A stretch of DNA of 64,000 nt from Chimonanthus salicifolius. Lineage: Eukaryota > Streptophyta > Magnoliopsida > Laurales > Calycanthaceae. The translations under genes and the position numbers were made by a program. Shown here piece by piece: positions 23,778 through 36,200 of this stretch (the first letter of the stretch is position 1; each line of letters begins with the position of its first letter). A model generated the notes under the pieces. That model worked only from the letters and a program-made list of their open reading frames with translations, did not search any database and was not told the DNA's origin. The stretch spans positions 58,517,080 through 58,581,079 of the forward strand of contig CM023538.1 of assembly GCA_013350335.1 (NCBI GenBank). Direction: 5' to 3'.

Positions 23778-24170
23778 TGGCGCAAATATCGGCTTATATG
23801 AAATGTATCGGCCGATATGGGTTTTTAGTCTTTATCATATCAGCCGATACGTATTGTATAGGCCGTACATGATATTTCTCCGCCAGTACGGCGGATATAT
23901 ATTGGTCCGATATCGGCCGATATTTATAATATCGGTCTTTTTTAAAATAAAAAAATTAAAATGGTGGTGGACCCGAGTTGATATCTTGATATCGGCCGAT
24001 ATTTTTGTTTTTAATTTTTTTTAAAAAGCTTCCTTTTGGATTTTTATTTATTTTTTAATTCATAAAAAGGTAAAATAATAAGAAAATACCGATATTTATA
24101 AAAAAAATACAAAAAAGGAGAGAGAATTTTATCGACCGATATCTCAGGGTGGCCAAATTTTGCACCCCTG
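23778..24170. mobile_element. hAT-type MITE of the ATCGGCCGAT family, copy A
   Basis: This 393-bp element is full of ATCGGCCGATA-type palindromes and their mutated forms. It ends GCACCCCTG, and the left end is degenerate (TGGCGCAAATATC). Flanking octamers ATTTATAT (23770-23777) and ATTTATAC (24171-24178) match at 7 of 8 positions, which fits an 8-bp target duplication. There is no transposase. Confidence 0.7.
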
Positions 24171-24624
24171 ATTTATACTATCCAATTGATCATATACTTC
24201 GTAATTTTGACTTATTTTGTAAAAAAACAATTGTATATATTGAAAATAGGCTTGGTAAACATCAAATAACCAATTTCAACCAAAATTTTAAAAAAATCCA
24301 CTTGACCGTCCCTTAATGATTTCTATTGCTAAAATCAAGTGCTTACCAATTGATTTGAGATTAAAATTTAATCCACATGTATGAAGCTTTTTTTTTCCAA
24401 TCTTAATAAATAATTTTCTATATGGTGTTTATAAAAATTAAAAAAGAAGAAAAATGAACTAGGTGCAAGCTATCATATCTCTTTACGTGGGTACATGCAT
24501 CAATCCTTTACTTTATACTGGGATAAAAAATAGGGGAGCCATAGAGACACTTGAGAAATCTTTCCCTCCACCGAACTAAAAAAATCATTCGAACGGAGTG
24601 GGTTATGAAGTGAGATTTTCAAAT

Positions 24625-24922
24625 GAAACCGTTTCTCGACCGATGTCTACAAACAAGGTATCAAAATTCATTTACTCTGAATTTTATGAAACCGATACCG
24701 ATTTTAAGTGAAAATTGTATAATAAAAAAGGGTGTGTACTCACATAAAGAGACATAACATCGATCGATATTTAATGAAAAAGTTACATATTCATTAAGTC
24801 CGTAATTTTCTTTATTTTCTATTTCTTTTTTAAATAAAAATAAAAATTAAAAGAAAGAAAAATATCAGCGAATATCAATATAGGCCGATATATCGCTGAT
24901 CCCAATTTTTTAACCCTCGGTT
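24625..24922. mobile_element. Degenerate relative of the ATCGGCCGAT element
   Basis: Scattered CGACCGATG, ACCGATACCG, ATCGATCGATAT and AGGCCGATATATCG words end at TTTTTTAACCCTCG, resembling the CCCCTG end of the family. Boundaries and target duplication are not clear, so this is a probable old copy. Confidence 0.45.
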
Positions 24923-25369
24923 GTAACCATTAAAACATCATACACCTTTAATTGAAAAATCAGATAAAAATAGTGAATTTCTTTTTCAAAAAGATCCAAA
25001 ATAATTATCCTCCTAAAATGATATGTACTATTAAGTATTAACGAATAAGAGTGATGCTATCATAACAACCAATTTTCAGCAACACCCTCACAACTATCAA
25101 TATAGCTCTCTCAAAATCTTTTTAATTGAATCAATTAAACAATTATTTTTAAAACTCTTTTCATTACTTGAAAAATATTTTTAATCTCTCACTTTTTCAT
25201 CCTTTAAAGAAGGATTTTATTAACATGACAAAGGTGATTTCTTATGAATCGCATGTTAAAATATCGACATCTCCATTATTATAATAGGCTCGTATTTAGG
25301 TTCCAATTTATTATTCCAATTTTTAATACCCATGTTTGAAGGGATATCTTCTTTTTTTCTTTTCCCTAA

Positions 25370-25523
25370 AGAAGGGGAATATCGAGCACAATCTTACTAA
25401 ATTCCTTCTTTGAATGAGGTCCTACGCTCCTACAGAATAGCCACTGGGTTACATGAGAATTTGAACTCACATCATCCCATTCCCTAAAGCAAAATGTTAT
25501 AGGCTGAACTACCCAAATAAAAT
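25370..25523 (-). mobile_element. tRNA-derived SINE fragment, reverse orientation
   Basis: On the minus strand, GGGTAGTTCAGCCTA (A-box-like, about 25505-25517) is followed some 35 bp on by GAGTTCAAATTC (B-box-like, about 25460-25471). Its left portion continues to the A/T-rich region near 25360. It ends directly against the 8-bp duplication of the neighbouring hAT-type MITE. Boundaries are approximate. Confidence 0.45.
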
Positions 25524-25531
25524 ATTTGAAG

Positions 25532-25708
25532 AAGGGGTCAAAATATCGGCCAATACAAATCGTATCGGCTGATATGTATCAGTTTTGGAGAGCTGAATAT
25601 CAGCCGATATCATATCGGTTTGGCTGATATCAAAATATCGGCTGTTTTTAAAAAAAAAAAGAGGAGGAGAGAGAAAAATATCGGCCGATAACATTTTTTA
25701 AGCCCCTG
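25532..25708. mobile_element. hAT-type MITE of the ATCGGCCGAT family, copy B
   Basis: The 177-bp element starts AAGGGGTCAAAATATCGGCC and ends TATCGGCCGATAAC...AAGCCCCTG. It contains at least six ATCGGC(C/T)GATAT-type words. A perfect 8-bp direct repeat, ATTTGAAG, flanks it at 25524-25531 and 25709-25716. The 8-bp duplication and the A/C-AGGGG end are typical of hAT elements. Confidence 0.85.
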
Positions 25709-26040
25709 ATTTGAAGAGATCATTGTTTTTCCTATTTTTTTAACTATTGAAAATTTACTACTTATAAATTATAAGTTATAGTAATGAAATCCATGATCTT
25801 CCCTGAACTTTATAAGATATTATTTTAAACACGAATATGAAATAACTCTACTTATTTTTTAATGACGCAATATGAAATTTCAAAACTTAGACTCATTAAA
25901 ATAGAGCCGAAAAACTAAAATGAGATTTTTATTGTAAAAAAATCTCTAAAAAACTTTGTTGACTCATTTGAATAAAAATTTCTTAAAAGTTAGTCATTAT
26001 AAAATACCTTTTTTTTTAGCATGTTACAAAAAACTAAGAT

Positions 26041-26403
26041 TGAAACTAAGATTGAAACTGAGGTCGGATTGAGTCGGATTTCAATAAACCCAATAAACCC
26101 AATCAAACCCATGTAAAAAATTATTGAACCAGACCCGACATGACCCAAATTGTTGACCCTAGTTACTCAATTCGACCCGACCAAAATTTCTGACCCGACT
26201 CAATCTAAGTGCTGTTTTATAACTTAATGCACTTGAGTCGAATTGAGTTGCTTTTAAATTTCTCAATCCGACCTTCTCCGACTTAAATTCATGCAGATTT
26301 ATTTTTTCCCAATCCGACTTGACTCGAGATATACAAAAGAATAACCCAAACTCATTAATTTCTTGGGTCAGGTGATACGGGTCGGGTTTTAGTTTCACCC
26401 CTA
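26041..26403. repeat. Dispersed GACCCGACC-rich repeat
   Basis: The region is rich in GACCCGAC, GTCGGATT and AACCCAAT words, starting GAAACTGAGGTCGG and ending GGTCGGGTTTTAGTTTCACC, so its ends are inverted relative to each other. Similar wording lies at about 3961-4140 and 63057-63130. It is probably a non-autonomous repeat family; no target duplication was defined. Confidence 0.5.
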
Positions 26404-26699
26404 CCAAAAACTGGTTGGTTCAATGGCATTTTTGCAAATAAAATTTCTTAAAATCTTTGGATGGAGATCCAAAATGAGGAATCGTAAGGGGTTATACTTC
26501 CTAAGTGGGGCCACAATAGGATGCTTCTTTTCAAAATCTAATTTGATAAAATTGAATCACGATTTATTGTTATTAATTTTAAATTGAATTACATTAATTT
26601 ATTGAACATAACAACTTCATTAAAGCAATTTAAAAATAGTTGATAATCAGCTATAAAAAATAAATTTTATTTATAAAATTTAAATATTTTTTTTTTGAA

Positions 26700-26866
26700 T
26701 TTATATGTGGAAAATCATGAGATACCCAGCGTAAAATCTCTATGGATGAGTTCACTGTGCCTAAGGCATATCAATGTTAGGCCACAGTTGCTCAAACCCG
26801 CAACCTTCTCTTTCCTGATATGGGAATTAACCACTTGAACTACACTAAAGTGTGTTAAATAAATAA
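26700..26866 (-). mobile_element. tRNA-derived SINE, reverse orientation
   Basis: The minus strand shows AGTGTAGTTCAAGTGGTTAA, whose TAGTTCAAGTGG fits a pol III A box (about 26832-26843). After about 30 bp comes GGTTTGAGCAAC, a B-box match (about 26791-26802). No cloverleaf can be formed, so it is a SINE or SINE relic rather than a tRNA gene. It lies upstream of the TYW2/3/4 promoter. Confidence 0.55.
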
Positions 26867-27231
26867 AATTGACAATTGAAAGAGACCAATTCAACTATCT
26901 ACCACTTAATTTAAAACAAGCTATACTATGATCAGCATTCCCTTTTATTTTATGAGATCATTAAACTCTTCTAAATTAACAAATATCCTATAATTTAGGG
27001 TGGACAGAAATGAGTTTTAATAAACTTTTTATTTTATCCCATCCGTCTATATTAAAAAATTAAAAAAACATCAAATTAAAAAAATCGATTCACAATGAAA
27101 GTGGGAAGTGGGGAAAAACTGTCTCCTTCTCAGCCAGTTCTGCACTTCTGCACAGTTCAATTGGGTTTAAACCCCAAGCCGACAGTCCCTTAAAACCATT
27201 TTAGAGGGAGCGGGGCAAAGGAGGAAGAAGG

Positions 27232-30200
27232 ATGGAGTTTGAGAAGAGAAAGGCAATGACAATGGCAGAAATGAGCTCGTCAGAGGTGGACAAATCGCCA
27301 AAGGGAACGTTAGACGCGCCCATCATCCCTCTACTCGACACTCTCAACCAACACCCTTTCTACTTCACCACCAGCTCTTGCTCTGGCCGCATTTCCATCC
27401 TTTCTCAACCCCACAACAACCCGTCTTCCAAGAATAAGAAGAAAAAAGCTGCTGGAGGGTCCTGGCTCTTCATAACACATGAACCCGCTGATCCTGAGGT
27501 TGTCGTCGACGTTCTATTTTCCCCCAACTCATCATCGCCATCATCATTCCAACCGTCCACCTCCCATGAATCACTTGTCCTCCGTTTCGAGCCTTTCATC
27601 CTCGCTGTTGAATGTAAGAATGTTTCTGCTGCAAATACACTGGTCTCATCCGCAATATCTAGTGGATTCCGTGAATCAGGTCAGAAGACTGTCTTTCATC
27701 GTTATTTAATTGCTCATTCTTGGTCTTTACTTTGTTTCACGCTTCCCCTAGTGGCGACCCCCGTTGATAGACAACTAGACAGATATAGGTCTGTTTGATA
27801 CTTGGTAGGATTGGAATTCTTGGGATCAACTGGAATGTTGCAGAATTTACAGAAATCCTAAAAGAATTACATGTTTGATAAAATTACCACTTGAAGGAAT
27901 ACATGTTCTGGGAGTGGAAATCACGAAATACAACGAAGTTCCTATTCCAGGGCATTTTCCCATATGAAACTATTATACTAGAATTCAAAACCTAAGGACC
28001 TGTTAGGTGCGTTGGAATTCTTAGGTGGAATTGAAATTTCGGAGAATTTGTAAAGTTGCACAACTAATTCCATGCTTGGTGAAACTGGAATTCTAGGGTG
28101 GGAATGATGGATTTCCATATAATTCCAATTGCTGGGTATTTATGACTTCCCACGTGAAAGTGTTATCTTCAAATCCAAAGGTTGGATCACTTAAATTATG
28201 AAATCCCCAGGTTCCAGCTATAATTCCAAGCACACCAAAAACAAAAAGGCAGTTGCAGGAATCTTCAAAATTTCGAAGCAAAAGAACTTGGTAATTCCAG
28301 GATCTGGAGAATTATAAACTATTCCAGAATTCTTTAGCAAACAGGCCCATACAATGTCCAAGTTGTTAGTATGCTGATTTACACTGTTTGAATTAATGGC
28401 TTTGTCATGGAAGAATCTGACCAGACAATCATGAATCCATAACCATCTAATTAGTGGACACCAAGAAATGGTAGATGATTTTTTCAACACACCAAGAAAT
28501 GTGTTGATCTTGCTTAAGGCCTTTGGTTTTAGTATCTTTTCCAGTTTTTTATAATTGTTGCTTTATCTGTTTTATCTTTATGTACTTGCACCTTTGGTGC
28601 ATCTTTATCTATTAATATATGAACCATTTCCAAAAAAAAAAAAAATTACCATTTTATGCACGTAAATAACTTGTTTAAATCAGGACATTGGATATTCAGA
28701 GTAATATATCAATGCAATATATTTGTGTCATGTGTATATAACTATATATACTTGTGTGTGTGGTGTGTGTGCGCACTAATTGAACTCAGGGATTATGGTT
28801 GATGTCTTGGGTAATATGCGACACAAAACTGAACTTCTCCTTCTTTTTCTTCTCCATAGTGGTCATGCCTTAATTGGCCTTAAGCCCTCACTTACGCTGC
28901 AAACCCATTTTTTTGCCTTGCCTAGTGCATTTTTAGCCTAGGCTCTCATTTAGTTCTTTTAGAATTTTTTTTCCTATAATAAGCCTATTTTTAAAGTTTT
29001 TTTTGGTAATAACTAGTAAATATTACAGTTAAAGATTGTTAGTAATACTTAATAAAGAATTCATTATTAGCTAATGTATTTGTGAATGTATACAATTCAT
29101 GCTTATACAATGTGCTTGGAAGTTTAGTTGCCAATATACTTCGTTTCATTGGATGATTATTATTGCATTTCACTAATTTTGATGCAATAAGGATACATAC
29201 GTGAATTTGCACATATTTTGATCTAACAAGTCACCTAGCCAGATTAGGCTTGCACCTACATATGCTCCTTGCATCTCAGACTTCCAGATCCTTTGGTGCG
29301 TTGGTTGTGCCTTGCGCTTTGACTACAATGATCTTCTCTTTGGTTGAAATGAGATGCCAAAATGAACATTTTTTTGGATCTAGATACCAAAGCTTCAAGA
29401 AACTTGCTTGGGGGGAAGCATGAAAATGCATATTCCACCTATTGCCTTGGTTTGAGCATTGTGAGAAAATAGCATTTTTGATTCCCATCCGAGAGACCTC
29501 TATTTAAGCCTGTTTGCTAGGCCTTTGCTTATACACTTGAATTCTATTTTTTTATTTATATTTGCTTTCATTGTCATTGTTGTAACTATTTGTCTTGCAT
29601 TTGTGTGAGTGGCTGGTATACATACATGTGTCAATTTTTTTTTGGCATTATTATGATGTGTTTGTGACTCTGAGCTAGGTTCTACGTTTCTATGGTTCTA
29701 TTGCAATTTTTTTTCTTTAACATTTTATTTTAAGTCAGTCCTTCCATTTCTTTCCTATCTATGGGTTTCTTGTTTATCTTTGTTCTTATATTTTGTTTGG
29801 GTTTCTTGCATCATGCTCTTTTTGGGTTATTCAAGGCTTATAAGTTCAACTTTGATGTTAAGGGTCAGTTTGACCCTTATTGCTATACATGATTAGAGGT
29901 AGCTTCAAATTTGATTTTGAGGTTTAATTTTGACCATTTGTATGTATAATTTTTTTGAATGAATTTGTAGGTATAACATCAATTCATAAACGGATTATGG
30001 TTGCCATACGCTGCTCTATACGATTAGAGGTGCCCTTGGGAGAGAGAAATCGGCTCATGGTTTCACCGGAGTATGTTCAATATCTTATTGGGATTGCCAA
30101 TGAAAAAATGGCAGCAAATAAGAGGAGAACCGATGGCTTTCTTCAAGTTTTGCATTGCATGGTAATATGTTTCTCTCTTCTTTTTAAATATCGGTCGATA

Positions 30201-33200
30201 TTTTTTTTTTTTTGAATTAAAAAATAAAAAACATAAAATCAGGCCAACCTCAGATTTAAAAAAAAAAAACTGAAAATTAAAAAAGAAAATATCGGCTGAA
30301 ATCGACGTTGTATCACCGATATGTTGTGGGGCCCAAGACCAATATTTAATTTTTTTTAAACTTTTTTCTCGGCCGATATGTATCGTATTGGGCGATACAT
30401 ATCAGCCCTTGTGTTGGAAGTGTTTTAAATTACTTCTATAGTAGTCAAGGCCCACTCAAGGCACAGAGATCTTTGAGCCTAAGGTACCACGTGCACTTCT
30501 AGGTGCGGTTTATTTATTTTTTAATATTCTAGTCACACTTTTTTTTTTGATATTTCTAAACATGTGTATTTATTTAATTATGATAATTCTTTTGAAAGAT
30601 CATTTAATTATGATAATTAAGATACCAATATAAAACATAATATAAATTTATAAAACTATTTCTAAGATATGCGTTACTTTTTCAACAACTAAAAACTGCG
30701 AAGAGACCTTCATGCAAACTTTGATTTGTTGGGCCCATAATCAATCCAATAGATCCAACTAAGGTACAAGGTGCACTTCTAAGGTATAAGGTGGACTTCT
30801 AGGTGCGGTTTATTTATTTTTTAATATTCTAGTCACGCATTTTTTTTGATATTTCTAAACATGTGTATTTACTTAATTATGATAATTTTTTTGAAAGATC
30901 ATTTAATTATGATAATTAAGACACCAATATAAGACATAATACAATTTTCTAAAACTATTTCTAAGATATCTGTTACTTTTTCAACAACTAAAAACTGCGA
31001 AGAGACCTTCATGCAAGCTTTGGTTTGTTGGGCCCATAATTGATACAATAGATCCATTCCCCCCTCACACCCACCTACCCCCTGTAAATTGCATAAGTAT
31101 CCAATTTGACACCAATTTGACTTTTAAAGCCTCGTTGATCTAACCCAATGAATTCCCATTGTTAGATAAAATTTAAGGGGCCTTAAAAATATGGCTTCAT
31201 TTATCTTATCAAGATGAAATTTTATAAGCATTGAATGCAAAAACATAAATGCATTATATAAAAAGTTAATAACCAAAGGCTAAAATGTGTACAGTATAAG
31301 ATAAGTTCTTACCCTGCAGTAACTACACTTGATTAAAATCACTGCAGCACCATGCATCTGACTGATTGAAATCGAGCATATTGACAAGGCTTGAAAAAAT
31401 TGGAGGAAGCAGGAGGAGGAGAGATGAATAAAAAGAGATACTGGTTGCTGCTGCTGTTTCTGTCACTGCTGTAGGCCTTAGACAGGATCAAATTCAATCT
31501 TTTGTCTTATGGTCACTGGCCGAAGAAGAAAAAGAAACAGAGATGAGGAAAGAAAAAAGGAAAACAAGAAGACATTAAAGGAAAAAAGTGGAGAAGAGAT
31601 GAAGATGGAAATGAGAGAGCCTCCACCTGATGGCCATAGCACGTTGGCGAAGGTCCTATTATAGTGAAAGAAGGAGAATTAAATGAGAGAGGGAATTTGA
31701 GAGAGTGAAGCTTTGACTCTGTTTGTTAGATGCAATTCATTTATGATACTCATGAAATCAGAATTGAAATAGGTATTGGTTACATCTGGCTAGGTATTGT
31801 TTTACAACAGTAAGTTGTTCTTATACTACACTGCAGAAGTACTGGAATTGGTACTCTGAATAAAGTAGTGATGTCTAAGGACTACCTAAGCTAACATGCA
31901 TGAAAGAGAGAGCAGAAAACTGGAGAGCGGAATCTGCTGGAGGTGGCGTAGGATTAATTAACACAAATTGTGCTTATGTTAACTAATCAAAGCTACCTCA
32001 TTGTCTAGCAAGTTTCTGGAAGCAGTTCAATGGCTGGAATTCACTATTATCTGCAATGTATGGCTGGATTAGATGTGATTAACTTAATCCTAGAAAAAAT
32101 GTATGTTGGATCCTAGCTTTGATGCAAATCTGCCAAGCACAGACCATACAGATATTTCTGGAGACTGGCCATGTGGACCAATCGGTAGTTGTCACATATC
32201 ACATCTTGTAGAAGAATGCTAGTTATTGGATGCCAAGCATCAAAGTGCAGGTGGGACATCCAATTTTTCTCAAGCACAGGTCCAACCTTCAGTTTTGGTC
32301 CCTTTATCTTACAACTCACATTTTCATGTTGATGGGTCTTTTGGCCAGTGCTTCTCATCAAACCAAGTTGATAAAATTGGGTAGGGATCCGATTCATGGA
32401 GGTAGAAATGGTGTGAGGGGCGTATGGTGCGTTAGTGGCGCCCAGATGGGCCCTATTGGGCAAAAGGAAAGTTTTTTTCCCTCATGAGGGACATCCCTTA
32501 GGTGGTAAAATTAATATAAATTAGGGCAGTCTCATGTGGCACTTAATTATTCTGGAAGAAGAATAGGGTATCTATAGGATGCCCTTCCAAATTTGATCCA
32601 CGTTGGAAGCATAATGGCTGGAAAATGCCACCCTAAATATTTGTTAAAATATAGGATATAGTAGGATTTTTTTTCTAGGTAAATAAAGTGATTCACTAAT
32701 AGGAATGCCATGTGCCCAACATGTCTTGGATGCAGGTTGATTTGACCAAGTTTTTAGAAACTATATTGTTAAATATGTCATCAGTCTATCATACACCTGT
32801 TGTATCTATTTTTATATTCTATTGATCAATGTAAGAGTTTCATTCTAGTTCATGCTTTTAATGGGCACTGGTTAAGTTTATGCAGGTTCCTCCACATCCA
32901 ATAACAGTAGTTGATAATCATCATAACCAGCCTGGCTTGTTGGCCAGTGGAATCAATCCTGATGCCAAAGAACTTGATAGTATGTCAAAGAAAATACTAC
33001 TTGAAAAGGATGGTCTAATAGATACTGAGACACAAAGGTCATATCCTCCCATAGATATTTGTGATAGTGGGATATATGGTGATGTTCTTGAGTCTGCTGG
33101 GAAGGTAACTGGTGAAGATAAGAGCTCGATGGAAAAGATGCTTTATTCCAATCAATCTGCAATTGGTGATCTCAATCTGGAGAGGACAAATATAGATTTT

Positions 33201-36200
33201 GGTAATAAAACTGGCTGCATTGTATCAATTACACAATTGTCATTGCAGTGATCAGTGAAAATGAATCATTCTTGTTGCTGCATTTATTCGTTCTTTTCCA
33301 TCCTACAAGGTTGACATTGATTGCTATCAATTCCATTGTTTCATGAAAATGAATTATCATTTATGTTCATCTAATTCCTAATGGGTACATACTATTACCT
33401 ACTTCAATTAAAATAGTAGTTGTATGTGTTTCACTGCCTCTTCGTCCATGGCAAAAATGCAGTTGTTTTCACCAGAATGTCTGAGTTTGAATGTTTAATT
33501 CCTTGACAGGGGTAACTACATCAATTGGATGTTCTCTTTCTGTTGTCAAGATGACAGTTACTGGAGAACCTGTTGAGAAGCTCTTCCTCTGGGGCCATTC
33601 TGCTTGTGTTGTAAATAACAGAGACCAGAAAGAAATCTTAATCTTTGGTGGTTTTGGTGGTTCAGGTCGACATGCTAGAAGAAATGATTCTCTGATGCTT
33701 GACCCTGGCTCAGGAATTCTAAAAGTAATTAATGCAGTGGGACCTCCTTCATGCATGGGTCACTCGTTGTCAGCGGTTGGGGAACACATTTTTGTAATTG
33801 GAGGCAGGGGTGACCCCACACAAATTAAGAATGATGTCTGGGTCTTCTATGTGAATGAGAATCAATGGAAATTAGTAGAATGTTCTGGAAGTGTATTCCA
33901 TCCCAGGTGATCTCTTCAATAAATACTTAACCCCTTTAAAGTTTTTTTTTTTTTTTTTCTGTTTTTCATCAGGTAATGGTTTATGTAAATGAAATTTGCT
34001 GCTATCTTGTCTGGAATAGAAATGCTTAGCAAATGCACACTGGGGCCTCTCTTTCTCAAAAAAAGAAAAAAAAGGAAAAGAAAAATAAAGTTAGGTTCTT
34101 TAAAGCCTGTCCCAACTCATTGAGTCTGAAGTTGGACTAAACCCTGTTACATTCTGTGACTGGGAGGTGACAAATCTGAGTCATTTTGCTGTAAATTGCA
34201 TTCCAGGATATGATGATGGAATGTAATTGCTTGCTAATTATAAACCTTCATCTCTCACAAAATCATTTTCTTCTGAGAATTGTTTATTTTTTTTCTTTAT
34301 TTTTTCTAACTTCTATTTCAGTTACATGTGACTTACAAGTTGTTTTGTTGTACTTGTAATTTAACATCACTGACATGCAGGCACCGGCATGCAGCTGCAG
34401 TTGTTGGCTCAAAGATATATGTATTTGGTGGATTGAATAATGATACGATCTATTCCTGCATGCATGTTCTTGACACACTGAATTTGCAGTGGAGTGGAGT
34501 TAGCATCCAAGGAGAATGGCCATGTGCTCGCCATTCACATTCGATGGTGGTGCATGACTCTCAGTTATATTTATTTGGTGGGTACGACGGTGTGAAAGCT
34601 CTTGGAGACCTTTACAGTTTTGATGTTGGTACATGTCTATGGAAAGAGGTGAAGACCATAGGGAGGACCCCTTCTGCACGGTTCTCTCATTCCATGTTTG
34701 TTTATAATCATTGTCTTGGCATTTTTGGCGGATGCCCTGTGAAACAACAGTTTGAAGAAGTGTCATTACTTGATCTGCGGGATTGTGTTTGGAAGCATGT
34801 GACCATCTGCTCTTTAAGCAGAGATCTTTTTGTTCGTTCTACAGCTACTGTTGTAGATGATGATCTTATTATTGTAGGTGGTGGGGCATCATGTTATGCA
34901 TTTGGGACGAAGTTCAATGAGCCAGTGAAAATAAATTTATGCCCATCAATATTTTCTGCTGATATACTTTCAAGCATTAAAGATAAGCCTATTGTACATT
35001 GTAAAGATGTTGTTGATAACCCTGAAATTTCCTCTGGTACAAATGGTTCTGTTTCTGCGACAAATGAGAGAAAATCACTGTACAACAATGATGGAAAAAC
35101 TGCTTTTGATGGTGCCGAAAACTTGGTTCTGAAGCTTAATAAAAGCAAGGCCAAACTAGGAAAAGATTTATTGAAAAAACTTGGCTGGTTAGATCCAGGG
35201 AGAAAGGTTTACTCCAGTGGGGATGGTCTTCACATTTTTCTACCAATTACCAAAAACTGTTATCCTTACCTTCATGGAGGGGTACCTGATTCAGTTGATG
35301 CACTTTGTACTTCAGATGGTATTCATTCATCAGAGTCTTTTGGAAGGAGGAGCGTTTCAATAAATGAGGCTTCTTTCTCAATGGCATTGAATCTTTTGCT
35401 TGCATGTGGAGGTTCCGTTCTTATTGGTGATGTAGTCAGTATCAGAAAGGTTCCGAAAGCTCCGCAAAAGATACTGAGGGAAGCCATCTGTTCTTTGATC
35501 AAGCAGAAAGGGCTGCCACTGCAACTTCTAGAGCAGTTGCCCACTAGGTTTGTGTCCTTACTTTAGATATTACTCTCTTGTCTCAGTTTTTCTTTCAAGA
35601 GTAGTTGTCGACAGATCTTGGGAATTTATTGGGGCTTCTATTGATTAAGTTTCCTTGTATATTTTACACTTTTCTACTTATAGGTGGGAACAACTTGGGG
35701 ATATTGTGGTCCTTCCAGTTGGATCTTTCAAGGATAAATTGTGGGAGACCATTGCGGAGGATCTTTGGCCAGTTGTTGCTGGGTCACTTGGTGCTAAGCG
35801 CCTCGCACGCCAAGTAAGATTTACAACTTGCATGATGATTTGATGTCTATGCTGAATGTAGTTTATTTTTGTTTCTTGTATTGCCATCTATCTTGGTTTT
35901 CATTAGTGTGTTGTGATATGTGGCATCTTTTTTTTTTCCAAGCTGCGACATCTATGCTTTGCATGACAAAATATTAACTTTGGTGTCTTGTTCTAGTTAA
36001 CTAGGGAATTTCCCAAGTTGTGGGCTGTGGCCTATATGTATGATATCAAGTCATAGCCACTAGGGCATGAGCTTTATGTGGTTGAGTAAAATATTTAATA
36101 AATATTGTGTAGGGGTATTCACGGGTTATAGAGATCGATTGTCATTTTCTTCGACATCATGTATCCTCTTTGAATAGTGTCACTCCATGTTTGAAGTCGA

